From the NCBI GenBank assembly GCA_026874595.1, contig CM049321.1, forward strand, positions 14,899,479 through 14,963,478: DNA of 64,000 nucleotides. The letters are read 5' to 3'. Source of the stretch: Sipunculus nudus (Eukaryota; Annelida; Sipuncula; Golfingiida; Sipunculidae). Positions 23,577-56,658 of the stretch are shown piece by piece (position 1 is the first letter of the stretch; every line of letters begins with the position of its first letter). Both the position numbers and the translations under genes were made by a program. The notes under the pieces are model-generated. The model was not told where the DNA came from. It did not search any database and saw only the letters and a list, made by a program, of their open reading frames with translations.

Positions 23577-24213
23577 GTTTATTCAAGGAAAAGGCCCCCG
23601 GCCCATAGAACCATATAATAAACATAACATTTACATGATAATTGATAATTTGTGGTGCTTAACCTTGGCGATGCACGTGCGTTAAAAATCAACTGAAATA
23701 AATTTGTACAAAAGGTAATAAATAAATAGTTTAAAAATATTCCAACAGTTTGCAAATATGTGTGTAAGACTTACACATATTAATAAATGAAAAACATTAT
23801 GACGTGTCCTTAATAACAATGAACTCTTAGCTAGCACACATGAACAGGGCGGAATACAAACAAAGACACTGAAATCGCAAGGCAGTGTAAGTGCTGCCAT
23901 CTACCATCAGATAATTAAGTGTATCAACTAGACTTTATCTTAATTTTGGTGATACACATGCATAAATCAACTAATATTACAATTTTAAATAGCAGATTAT
24001 CACAAAACGAATAAAAAATAAGAAATTCCAACAGTTCGTATATCTGTGTGTAAGACTTACAATACACCAGTAAATGAAAACATTGTTACGCGTACTGAAA
24101 ACAATAAATGAACTCTTTACAATGACATATGACATTTTATCAACACATGCTGAAACTGCTAGGTAATGTAAGTGCTGCCATCTATAATGAGATAAGTGTA
24201 TCAACTCCATTTA
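23505..24213 (-). mobile_element. Trinucleotide-tailed retroposon with internal duplication
   Basis: Read on the minus strand, the element ends in GGGCCGGGGGCCTTTTCCTT, GAATAAACTATT and then (ATT)n (23505-23572), the form of a retroposon 3' end with a poly(A) signal and simple tail. Upstream on that strand are two diverged copies of about 286 bp (23655-23938 and 23939-24213) sharing TTCCAACAGTT, GTGTGTAAGACTTAC and AAGTGCTGCCATCTA. No reverse transcriptase is present. Confidence 0.5.
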
Positions 24214-24959
24214 TCTCTAACCACTTATGAAGTAAATAAGGAACATGAGACTCCAGGATTATTATATAACAGCCCAAAATAGGTAGCAGATTTGTAAAGC
24301 AAATCTACTGCATTATAAATGTAGGAAACATACAATAAATAAATGTGAATATATATCACCAGAAGTATGTTAATAAATAATAATTTTTTTCAGTATGGAG
24401 TTCTTGTTATTGGATAGTGATTTGTGCATGGTTACATTTGAATGGTTACATGCACATTCACAAATCATATTTCATAATAAAAGTTATATTAAACGTGCAT
24501 TATAAAATTGACATAAAATGTTTTCAAATGTATAGACCCCCCCCCCCCCCCATTTAAAGATGTTCCGTTAAGTAGAACAGTCTTTTTACAATATTTACAT
24601 TCATTAATTATCAAATCCCGGTTATTCTTATGACAATCGCGAGTAATATTCAATACGGCATGCGGTTATTTTACCAATATGCATAGTATCTTCAAACGTT
24701 ATGTAATCTTAATTTTAATCGATAGAAGTTTCTAATTTAAAAGTGCCCCTAGCACGATCTTCAGGTATTATTTCTGATTAACGAATTTATTTCAGCTGTG
24801 TTGTTTCTATCTATTCACATTATATATAATTAAAAGCTTTAAGATATAACAAAATATATTGTCCAGTTATACATTATTTGATATAATATAATCATGACAA
24901 GTTTTTTTTCATATGTTTGACATATGAATGTTTATATGGCAGGCTCCTTTAGTTTTATT
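24214..24959. other. Intergenic, AT-rich
   Basis: I see only a poly-C run (about 24536-24551) and no exon or element boundary. Confidence 0.4.
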
Positions 24960-25168
24960 ACAAGGAGATAACCGTTATGACCGCCCTCGAAATAAGATAT
25001 AACCCTCGTCCACAATTCGACGTCTAGATTTTAGTCCGTGGTGTAATCGACATGTGAACTTCCGGCGTGTACGGTGTCAACAATAAACAAAGGTCCCACA
25101 CATTCAGACAAGTTGTTGTTCTTCCAAACAGTGTTCTGGTCAGCAGGACACAGAAAACTTGTCATCCG
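24960..25168 (+). promoter_or_regulatory. Candidate MPND promoter and untranslated first exon
   Basis: The base composition shifts to CpG-richer sequence (ACCGTTATGACCGCCCTCG, ATTCGACGTC, ACTTCCGGCGTGTACGG). This is followed by an exon-like stretch ending ACTTGTCATCCG|GTAAGT at 25168, with a strong donor. ACTTCCGG matches an ETS-type core promoter motif. The next acceptor in the right orientation is that of the exon carrying the MPND start codon (28639). The assignment is inference from position and composition. Confidence 0.45.
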
Positions 25169-25465
25169 GTAAGTTTAACGTCAAGACATATATAAAACGT
25201 CCATGCATTAGTTTTTTCGTGAGACCACCAGGTGACCAGCTCAGAGAGGAGCGCGCGTAAGTTTGGTCGTGCGCGTACTCTGATGGGTCCAACAGTACCC
25301 GAAGTGTTACTGACCTATCCTGGCAGCTGCCAAGATTGGTCAGAGCCAGAATAGACCAGTACGGTAGCCAGGGGTTACCCCTCACTAAGTGGTGTGTTTG
25401 CTAAAGGATAGACCAGTACTGGAACCATGAGTTACTTCTCATTTATTAGTGTGCTTAGAGAGAGA

Positions 25466-26943
25466 TTGCTGCAGTCTTGCAGCGCTGACATATATAGTAA
25501 ACAATACAAGCACTGCAGCCTCTGGCGGGGAGAGTCTATACTATCCAAGTTTGTACGGATCCATACAAAGCCTCAGACATGTATATGCTTTGTGAAGCGT
25601 GAGGACACCAAACAAACCCCACATAATTGTTACAGATGCTTAGACTCCGTTGGGACCAAAACTTTTTCTGAATGATCAGTATGTAATAAAGTATGGGCAC
25701 TTACTCTCAATGAAGTCAGATATTACTTCGTCTCCGTCAGGTCGCTGGAACCTTCAAGTTGGAACAGCCAAAAGAAAATTAGCATCATTGACAACACATG
25801 ATGTATGATTGGAAGGTAGTCCGCCACGTACGGACTCCATTTATCTGTGATATGGAGTCCGACCGTCTAGTGGTGAGAGTTCACCCTGCCGTACATGGAG
25901 GGACCTGTAACATGAATTATCACTGCTTGTTGTGCGATAGAGAAACAATCTTGTATTTATAAATAGAAATAAACTTTTTATGTATGGAATTAAATCGATA
26001 TATCACCTTTAAGTGCGCCGGTAAATGTTTTTTATCCTTTGAACTGCCGAGGTTCAGTTGTTGCATGCCGACTGAACACCGCCTGAAAAGGAATCCCATG
26101 CAAATTAGGTGGGCAATCTATGCAAAAGATGAATTCAGAGGGGCTTTTCCCAGGAATGCCAATGCCGTGCACTAGAATAGACCATATTTTCATAAGCATC
26201 CTTCCCATCATACATCGCGTGTTGTCAATGATGCTAATTTCCTATTGGTTGTTCCAACCGGAAAGCGCCATTGGCCAGATGGAGACGAAGCAATATCTGA
26301 CTTCATCCAGAGTAAGTGCCCATACTTTATTAATGCTGATAATCCAGCAAAAGTTTTGGTCCCAACGGAGTCTAAGCATCTGTAACAATTATAATATGTG
26401 GGGTTTGTTTGGTGTCCTCACGCTTCACAAGGCATATACGTGTCTGAGGGTCTGTACAGATCCGTACAAACTTAGATAGTATAGACTCTCCCCGCCAGAG
26501 GCTGCAGGGCTTGTATTGTTTACTATATATGTCAGCGCTGCAAGACTGCAGCAAATTGGAAGGATGCTTATGAAAATATGGTCTATCCAAGTGCACGGCA
26601 CTGGCATTCCTGGGAAAAGCCCCCAAAATTCATCTAATGCTTAGATTGCCCACCTAATTTGCATGGGATTCCTTTTCTGGCGGTGTCCAGTTGGCATGCA
26701 ACAACTGAACCCCGCCAGTTCAAAGGATAAAAAACATTTGCAGGTGCACTTAAAGGGGATATATCGATTTAATTTGATACAGAAGAAGTTTATTTTACAT
26801 ATAAATACAAGATTGATTCTCTATCACACAACAAGCAGTTGTAATTCATGTTACAGGTCCCTCCATGTACGGCAGGTAAACTCTCACCGCCAGACGGTCG
26901 CACTCCATATCACAGATAAATGGAGTCCGTATGTGCCGGACTA
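25466..26943. mobile_element. Compound inverted-repeat element, arrangement A-B-A'-B'
   Basis: B (25817-26205) and B' (26556-26943) are roughly 388-bp inverted arms. Their outer ends read TAGTCCG...GGACTCCATTTATCTG and the complement ending CGGACTA, giving TA-flanked termini. Between them lies A' (26200-26555). An inverted copy of the same central segment, A (25466-25816), sits immediately left of B. Shared words include GCAGTCTTGCAGCGCTGACA, ATACTTTATT and TTTGGTCCCAACGGAGTCTA on opposite strands. No transposase is encoded. Confidence 0.8.
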
Positions 26944-27639
26944 AGAGAGCGAGAGCGAGAGAGCTGTGTGTATAAAATAAATATATATATATATATATAT
27001 TGACAGAGAGATGGAAAGAGAGGAAAGAGAGACGGCCAGTAGCACTTTGGACCCTTATCAATGGGTCCAGAACTGGAGGCAGAAGACGCCCCAAACTGGC
27101 TCTAAATTTTTACAGAAACTGACCTTAATTACCGAAACTGACTTTTAAATGTATTAGATTACATTTTAATTAAATTAATTTTTTTAATTCTCTATGCTTA
27201 AACAATATTATTAAACATTGTAAGCCATCTGTAAGGGACGTGGAAATGGTTAGTCCAGAACTGGACTGTTCGGGGCCTATTTATAATCTGATGTCTATGT
27301 TGCCCAGTCACAGTCCAGCACCAAAATGCCACTTCCCAGGCGTCCAGTGGAGAATCCCACAGGAAGGCTGTACCTCCTATAACAGGCCAACATGTGACGA
27401 AATATTATACTGACCCAGTAGTATCATCTGAGTTGTTATTTACCTCTCAGCGTCGAATCCACATCCTCCCAACACTAACATCTATCCATATATTTTCATA
27501 AATATCCCCTTGAGCTGATATATCTTGAAAGCCCCAGTCGTTACCGGTTAAGTCAGATGCTTTTGGAAAATATATTAGTAAATTAGGAAAATACATGGAT
27601 ATATCAGTACTTGGAAGGGGTGGATTCGATACAGAGACC

Positions 27640-27880
27640 TATTTTTCAAGGTCACAGCAGTAATAATGCTAAAATGATGTTAATGCAATAACCCAAAAAA
27701 AATTTGAGGTACAGTTACCAAACTTGCAGCATAGATGCACCTTATCAAGGGCTAGGTCAAGTCATCATGGGTGATCTTAACCCATTTTCAAAGGTCACAG
27801 CAGTGGTAATGCTAAAGTGATGTTAATGTAATAGCTCGAAAGAATTTGAGGCACAGTCACCAAACATGCAGCATTGTTTG
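27640..27880 (+). repeat. Two-copy tandem repeat, ~143-bp unit
   Basis: TTTTCAAGGTCACAGCAGT with ATGCTAAAATGATGTTAATG occurs at about 27643 and again at about 27786 with small changes. Each copy is followed by TTTGAGG and a CACCAAAC or TACCAAAC phrase. Confidence 0.65.
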
Positions 27881-28120
27881 AGATTCTTTCTTCTCATCAG
27901 CAGCATTTGAGGTAGAATAATTATTTCTTTCATAGAGTGCGGACACTGTTATACTTGATGTGTTGAACTGGCTAAAGCTGAATTCCCTGCTTGTGTCTCT
28001 AAGTAAAAAGCTATAGGGCTGTAAAGGTGCCCATTCATCTGCCTTTTGCAAAAGAATTTATGTGATATCTGGCTTCCTCTGTGTATATTAATGATCTAAG
28101 GGTAACTCTGATTATGAAAT

Positions 28121-28439
28121 AGTTCTTATAACGCCTCTGTGAAGGATTAATTAACTTGTTTATCAACAACATGTTTGTAAACACAGCAATGTGGACAAAT
28201 GGGTAAAATAATAACCTAAGGTGGTAAGTTTGCATATATGCTGAGGTAGAAAGGCCACTTGTTGCAGAATGGCATGTGCAAAGCTCTGGCTTATCTGACT
28301 TACCACCAGATGCCCTTGTAGAATTTGTTTTGATTATCAGGACTGGCACTCACATATTATATACATGTTGAAATAAAACAAGCAACCTGTGTGCAGTGAT
28401 ATCCCCGTTTTCTGGCTTATTTTGTTTAAAGCTCCCAAG
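28121..28439 (+). repeat. Dispersed 280-bp repeat, copy 2
   Basis: Counterpart of 4774-5058 in the same orientation. It shares TATAACGCCTCTGTGA, GACAAATGGG, ATAACCTAAGG, CTTATCTGACTT and a final CTGGCTTATTTTGTTTAAAG. Confidence 0.6.
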
Positions 28440-28654
28440 GGATAACCCTCAGTTTATAAAGGTCAGATAGGTAATTTGGCCCTTTAATAAATTTGGTGAA
28501 AGAATAATCTGTTAAAACCAACTTTTTTGTGTCAAACCAACTCCCAGATTTGTAAAAATATCTTTTCTATAGGCTTGACTCCCCAAACCTTTACAGTCTA
28601 TAGATATATAAAATTAGAGGTTGCACTTGTTGTTGCAGAGAATATTGTGTAGCC

Positions 28655-50547
<21,893 letters not shown>

Positions 50548-52150
50548 AGAAAAAAAATTGTCAACAACTCATTTGACTGTTTCCAAGAAAGACCACAAGA
50601 TGGCAGCATAATACACTGAACTTCTCAGCTCAATTCTTATTCTAACATGTCAAGAGACCTGCTCTGTACATTATTTATTTTATTGATTTTGTTTAAGGAA
50701 TATATGGCACAAGTCTGGTAGACTTCCTATAGTTCATGTTTTTCACTGCAGTAAATTTATATGTGGTCAGGTAGTTGTTCCATATAGTTATACTACAAGT
50801 GAATAGAAAGGGGGCTCATTCTGGCATGAGCTTTACTCTTGGGTTTTCATGCTGTGCAGCAAGACTTGACCAAATACCACATGATTGCACTTATGAAAGT
50901 ATTATAACTTATTTGTCTTATAACTTTTTTTGTAAAAGATTAACTATTCATTACTAAGCAATGAATCAGAATGAAGATTGTTAGTGAATTCTTAACTGAG
51001 AAAGCGTCCAGTGAAAATTAGCTGTTGTTTGCTGTACTGCCAATGCTTGAAATGCATGAGTTAGTGCATATCCCAAGGCTATACAGATACATCTGAGCCT
51101 AAATCTTGTGTGTCTACTGAGAACACTTAAAGATGAGGTGCAGTGTCTGTGAGGAACAGGCTTTGGGGGGTGGGGGTTGCCACAGGGGGCATGCGCCCTC
51201 CCTTTTCAAAATAAAACATGTGAAATAGAAAAGTAAGTGCTTAATAATGAAAAACAGAGTTGAATTAAGCCTAATGATGCATTTAAACCACCCAAGATCA
51301 TGCCATTGCAGCCTAAATTTTCAAAATGTTTCTACACTATGTGAGGGGGATACCCTCCCTCTGCATCACCCGCCCCTGTTTTCAAATTCTGTATATGCTT
51401 CTGAGATGTACTGCAAATCAGCCATGATCTTGTATGAACAAGAAGGCGGCTATATACACAGGTATTGCATGACACATTCCAGGATTTCATTGCTTGATGA
51501 TTATAAGCATTTAAAATGCAGTCTTGAGGTTAATATGGTCACTGAGTGATAAATTATGAAATATCATAAAACCACCAATTACATGAAGTGCTGTTATCAT
51601 CTAGTACTAGGCCTGTGGGAACAGATTTATCTGATTGATTTAAATATAAAATTTTGAGAATTAAGGTTATCATCAAAATATTATATAGGCCTACATCACA
51701 TGTTAAATTGTCGTTCTACTCCCTCCAAGTACAGAAAAAAATAGCATACAGCATTTCAGATTTCATTTAAGCGAAGTATTCCGGTATCAAGGGTACTGAT
51801 ATGAATGGACAGGTTTTAAAACAGAGTTCCATTATTTATATTCAAACTGTTCCAATTTTGAATCAGAGCCTGAGCTTTTTCATGTAGACAGGTTCATACA
51901 GTCCTAAACCATTCAGATATTTCCACAAATGATTGATAAAAACTATTGCTGTATTATGTGTTCATTTCTGTTTTAAGTGTATGTTAATTTATCACCATAT
52001 TGTGTCTCAACAGATGTTTGTGTAGTGAATATTTATAAAGCTATGGTCAATCCTTGTGGACTTTCAAAGTATTGTGCAATTATGAATATGTAACTCTATG
52101 AGTGAATATTTGTCAATGTTATCACTGCCAAATAAAACTGTGTATAGATA
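50548..52150 (+). other. MPND 3'UTR (inferred)
   Basis: The sequence after the MPND stop is non-coding up to AATAAA at 52131-52136, followed by GTGT-rich sequence typical of a cleavage region. It includes the transposon fragment at about 51160-51385. Nearer cleavage sites could exist. Confidence 0.45.
51160..51385. mobile_element. Fragment related to the hAT-like elements
   Basis: TTTGGGGGGTGGGGGTTGCC, then ACAGGGGGCATGCGCCCTCC, and ATGTGAGGGGGATACCCTCC, resemble subterminal and internal words of the element at 750-1535 (CACAGGGGGCGATCGCCC; GTGTGAGGGGGACACCCCCT). A similar phrase (GTGGGAGGGGGATACCCCCA) is at 22331. Termini are not identifiable. Confidence 0.5.
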
Positions 52151-53801
52151 GATGAGTGTTGACTACTTTCTAAACCAGAATGGCTCATACTAAATCATTG
52201 TTGCATGCAGGTAAATATTATTGGTTAAATATACTCATTGAACACCTGGTTGAGATTTTGGTTGTGCAGGATGACCCTACTAGTACAACCACCCTTCTGA
52301 CATGACCACTTTGGCCGGTCCTGCAGCAAGATTCTCTGTACTCTGTTCCTACACCCTCGTCCATATAATTATTTTGCAATAATTCTTTTAAAATGATATC
52401 ATTAGTTGCAATGTTATTTAAGGAAATTAAGTGACAGTTTATGATAATTAAAATTAATTAAGAATGAAATGAATGTATACATTTTTTTATGCTGGGGACC
52501 ATTCATACCTGTATAGAAAGCGCTGGTTGAACATTTAAAGTGGCCATAACAGTCCATTGCTTTCAAGTAAAGATGCTCATGATGTAACAAAGGTAATACT
52601 GTTTTATTACAAATACCATTATGACATCACCTCTGTGTATATTCAAGAAGATCTGGTTCAAAATCATAAGTTTAGGCCATCATAGTAATATGGCAATGCC
52701 GAGAATCTGTTTAAGGCAATCTGTGTAAAGATAACATGGAATTCATACTTGAGGGGAAATTAACATTATTTTGCTTTAGATAATCACCACAGTTGTCAGC
52801 ATGATTTGCCCCTAGGGCCTTAAATGGAGAGCTTTAGTGTATTTCACAAAAAATATCAAAAACAGGTTGACAAGCAGGGGTATTGGAATTTAGTACCCCA
52901 TCATATTTATTGTTTGGCATTGGAAGAGCAGTTTAGTTTTATTCCCAATCTACAGATGGCGCTGCAAGTTCCCCCTAGTGGATAGTGGGTATACTTGCAT
53001 TGTTTCTCACAGATGGCACTCTGATAGCCACTCCACAAAATAAGGTCAAATTTCTCAGGATTCTAGGGAAAATACAGAAACTAATCCCTCATAACACACC
53101 TGACATCATTCCTGGCATATTAAGACCAGACATGGGCATATCTGAGGTGTGGTCACAGACCAAGGAGTTACAAAATAAAAGTCTACCGTTGCCACAATCA
53201 TTTATAATAAATATAGATTTTAACCTTAGTCTTGTATTGCTTTTGCCTTGTAGATGATAGATATGTTTTTTTCTGTATTCCTCCCTGTGTGAACAAAGTT
53301 TCCATTTACATGTACTAAAGATAATTATCAGAATGCAAGGTGGACTGGTCACTAGTGCCACCTTGTGGCAACAACATAAACCACCATCACAGTGTGCTTC
53401 CATTGAAACCAGCTAAGATTTTCACATCATTAATTAATTTAACTAGGAAAAAGACGTCTATTTAATGACCAAGGCATCTGATTGTATACACTTCTACCAG
53501 CAGAATCCTGGAGGAATGCAGGTATTTCTATAGGAAATTTTGATACAAAACTATAGGCATTTAGGCCTATAGGAATTTTCAGCCAGAATTATAGGAAAAT
53601 TAGTCATGTTTTACCGAGTTACTTGCCAGTGAGAAAATTATAGGAGACATTTTTTTTCATAAGATAATAGAGGAATATACAGGAAATAGGAGTCTGTGGA
53701 CATCTGATGATTCAGAGACCATATTTGACATTGTAATGTGAAATATCAGTGCACAGGTGAATTGGCAGTTTAAGTTCTTGTCACCAGACTGGTACTGCTC
53801 A

Positions 53802-53816
53802 CCACCAGGTGGCGCT
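53802..53816 (+). promoter_or_regulatory. CTCF-consensus site 3
   Basis: CCACCAGGTGGCGCT fits CCASYAGRKGGCRSY at all positions. It lies between two convergent genes, a usual place for an insulator. Function is inferred only. Confidence 0.45.
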
Positions 53817-54989
53817 CATGGTATGAATGTCTGGTTCAGGAAGCTTGTCACACTGTACTGGTAATCAAACTTTCAGTTGTATGGCCGCATTTTTTCCTGG
53901 AACATAGTTAATCTCTAGATTACAGTGCTGATTATATTCACTGTAATAAAATAATCATTCAAGTCAGTCTGCATATTTATATACAGGGCCACACAGTCAC
54001 GTTTTAGTTTACTTTCTCTGTCATGTGGCCATGGTGACATCATGATGTAAATGTGTCCCCCCATGGTGGTCTAGTAGTAGTAAAATACTGCAAAATGCTT
54101 TAAGTAGTCACTTTTCAAAATATCAGATTTCACCACAGTGCAACAGTATTTTAGGCTGTAGTAACTTCAGACTGCTACTCGATGAAATAAAACAATGATT
54201 CCATAGTGTTGTAATCACCAAGTTTATTTTCAAATAAAACCCCCAAACCAACTGAGAAGAGATTGACAGCTCCTGGTAATTTAATGTTATGAGTACAAAT
54301 TTACAATTATTTATTAAATAAATCCAGCCATGTTAGTGTATGATAAAAATGACCTACAACAGCAACCTTAGGTCTTACTCATTGTCTATAGTATACAATA
54401 CAGTAGATATAAATATCAGAATCAATTTAAGTTTGTCCATTATAATTATGAATTACAGTCTATTTTCAGAAGCCTATATGCAATTGTTTAATCATCAAAA
54501 AAGTACACCACAATTTAAAAATATTTAACATTAAAAATGGAAAATATTCTAGCCTTAATTTTCAAATGACTTAATTAATTATAAAGTCAATTATGATAAT
54601 TTTTCAAAGTAATGCTCGTATTACTATTAATTATTTTACTTTAAAAAATTACATAGGATTGTCTGCCTAGATTAGATTTAAAGCAAAAAAGTTTGGCATG
54701 TAATTATTAAATTATATATTAATTCTGGGATAGGTTTGGATTATATAATGCTCTACACTCAGAAGCACAAACAAAATACTATAATATGAATAAAATAATA
54801 GTAACAATTACAACAAATCATTTGATGATAAAGTGAATGATAAAATCATCTTCAACCCTGTTATCAGTGCCTCCTGTTGTGCATAGTTATCATACAATTA
54901 AAACCTACTATAAAATGTTATACCTTGCTGAAGAAACACCTGTGTCCTACCAGGTATACACCTGGCCTTCTGTTAAGTAAAGCAGCAGG

Positions 54990-55205
54990 CATTATCATAT
55001 ATGCAAATTGGATGCACAATAAACTGGCCAATCACCAGGCTCTAAACATTTTATGTATGAGGTATCAAGCCAAACACAGGCCTAACACACATTTGCATAA
55101 TAAATCACTTCCTGGCCAATCAGAAGGCCCAACACAGATCTGCTTAAAATTTAACCAATCTTCAAGATTTATACAGCTCTGTCACCAGTAACTGACCAAT
55201 CATGA
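54990..55205. promoter_or_regulatory. CCAAT/octamer motif cluster
   Basis: Four CCAAT words in one orientation (55028, 55116, 55155, 55196) and two octamers, ATGCAAAT (55001-55008) and its complement ATTTGCAT (55091-55098), occur within 200 bp. Two blocks of about 85 bp look tandemly related (octamer, then ATAAA, then TGGCCAATCA). This is promoter- or enhancer-like, but no exon is visible next to it. Confidence 0.35.
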
Positions 55206-56382
55206 AACTGCTAATCTTGCCCCCTGATCTGATACACTTCTACTATTTTGTTGTTCTTGTTGACACTGTAGCTTCTATATATTTTACATTAGCTAATGTG
55301 CCACCCGATATTTTCAGTGCTTTTTTTGGTCATTTTCTAAATAAATCAGCAATACACCTAACTACCCAACAAACTTTGGTAAACAATAGGAACTAAAAAT
55401 TTACAATAATAGAGACAGGGATATCTGTCAAAACCACTGGCAACATTTTGTGATTAGACATCACAGTATTGATTGGCACAGCTATTAAAGATATTTTTCT
55501 CTTTTTCTTTGAATATTAATGAATAATGTCAAATACACATCACAAACTTTCCCTTGCCAAGCTGATTGTTGATGAAACTGTAGATGCATCAAGATTGTGG
55601 GCAAATGTACAAAAATAGTCATCATTTTCAGCAATGGAAGCAGAAAAGCTCACCCCAAACTCTGCCCTGTTCACCTTACTTAATTTTACACTCTGCAGTC
55701 TAACATCCTTGTAAGCAAGACACAATGTGCACATATTACCTGTCACCTGAAAAGAGCTCTTGTCTGCATTATATCATTAGTTTAACTCTCATTATGATAA
55801 CATACAAAACTCTCTGACAGTGACACATATATCATAAGTAAAAAGAATATTCAAACTGATAGCCCTTTAAATAAAATGATAATGAAAGTTTAACTTAAGC
55901 TATGCCAAGACCACATAAAATGTTAAGAAAAAGCTAGGCAAATATTAATATACTGCAGACAACTAGGCGAGTAATAATACACTATGAACAGCAATGTGAT
56001 AATTAAATTCACCTGTATTTTGAAATATTAAGATCTATCATTTGAACTTTGTAATTATAAAACATCTGAATAAGAGGTATTGAAAACAAATTCTTCATGA
56101 AAACCCATACTTTGTTATATACTTTTTTTTGCAAAAGAAGCAAAACTATTAAAGGAACCCCTTAATCAAAATAAATTATGCCACTGATTGTAATTCAAGC
56201 CTCCTACTGGTTATGAAACTAACAATATTTCATTTTTCCCACTCTAAGTCAGAAGCAGCCAGTGCACAGAAATTTTACACAGAAAAGAAGAATGCAGAGG
56301 TTGGAAACATCATTTTTCTAAGATAGTATGAACAACTAACCTCAAACCAGACATATACACACTACAATGTGAGAGATACACA

Positions 56383-56658
56383 CTACAATGTGAGAGTAAA
56401 GCTCTGTTCTGATTCTTCGAAGGTTGGCTCCACTGCCGTAGTTTCGCCACTGATCATGAACGATTGTTCCATGGCAGTTTCATCACCTCCTATGACTATG
56501 GTCTGTTCTCCACTGCTTGCTCCGATTGAGAAGGACTGTTCCTCCCCCTCTAGTGTTATGACTTGCCCTGTGCTTGCCTCTGCACCGACAGTAATGGTCT
56601 GTTCCATGGTTTCAGTAGCACCCTCAGCGGCACCACTCTCCACAACTACCTCAATGGC
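56383..56658 (-). CDS. Ig-protein last exon: repetitive acidic tail
   Basis: Encodes AIEVVVESGAAEGATETMEQ and so on to SEQSFTLTL. A short motif recurs: MEQTITVG, EEQSFSIG, GEQTIVIG, MEQSFMIS, SEQSFTLT, about every 13-18 residues. It is Thr/Ser/Glu-rich and devoid of Lys and Arg, in contrast to the preceding KEKE exon. Confidence 0.85.
   Translation of the reverse strand, partial: AIEVVVESGAAEGATETMEQTITVGAEASTGQVITLEGEEQSFSIGASSGEQTIVIGGDETAMEQSFMISGETTAVEPTFEESEQSFTLTL

Larger units (their letters stand above)
25169..28638. other. Inferred 5'UTR intron of MPND
   Basis: Holds a short direct duplication (about 25354-25440: GATAGACCAGTAC twice), the compound inverted repeat 25466-26943, a purine-rich GAGA stretch (26944-27045), a two-copy tandem repeat (27640-27880) and a dispersed repeat (28121-28439). 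I see no coding exon. Confidence 0.45.
52151..56382. other. Intergenic between convergent MPND and Ig-domain genes
   Basis: I see no splice-bounded exon. Contents: a weak MITE-like piece (52236-52339), a CTCF-type site (53802) and the motif cluster near 55 kb. The right part should include the 3'UTR of the minus-strand Ig gene. Confidence 0.4.

Noticed and set aside
23505-23608. Plus-strand peptide with a long Ile run
   Set aside because: It is the translation of a trinucleotide (ATA)n tail.
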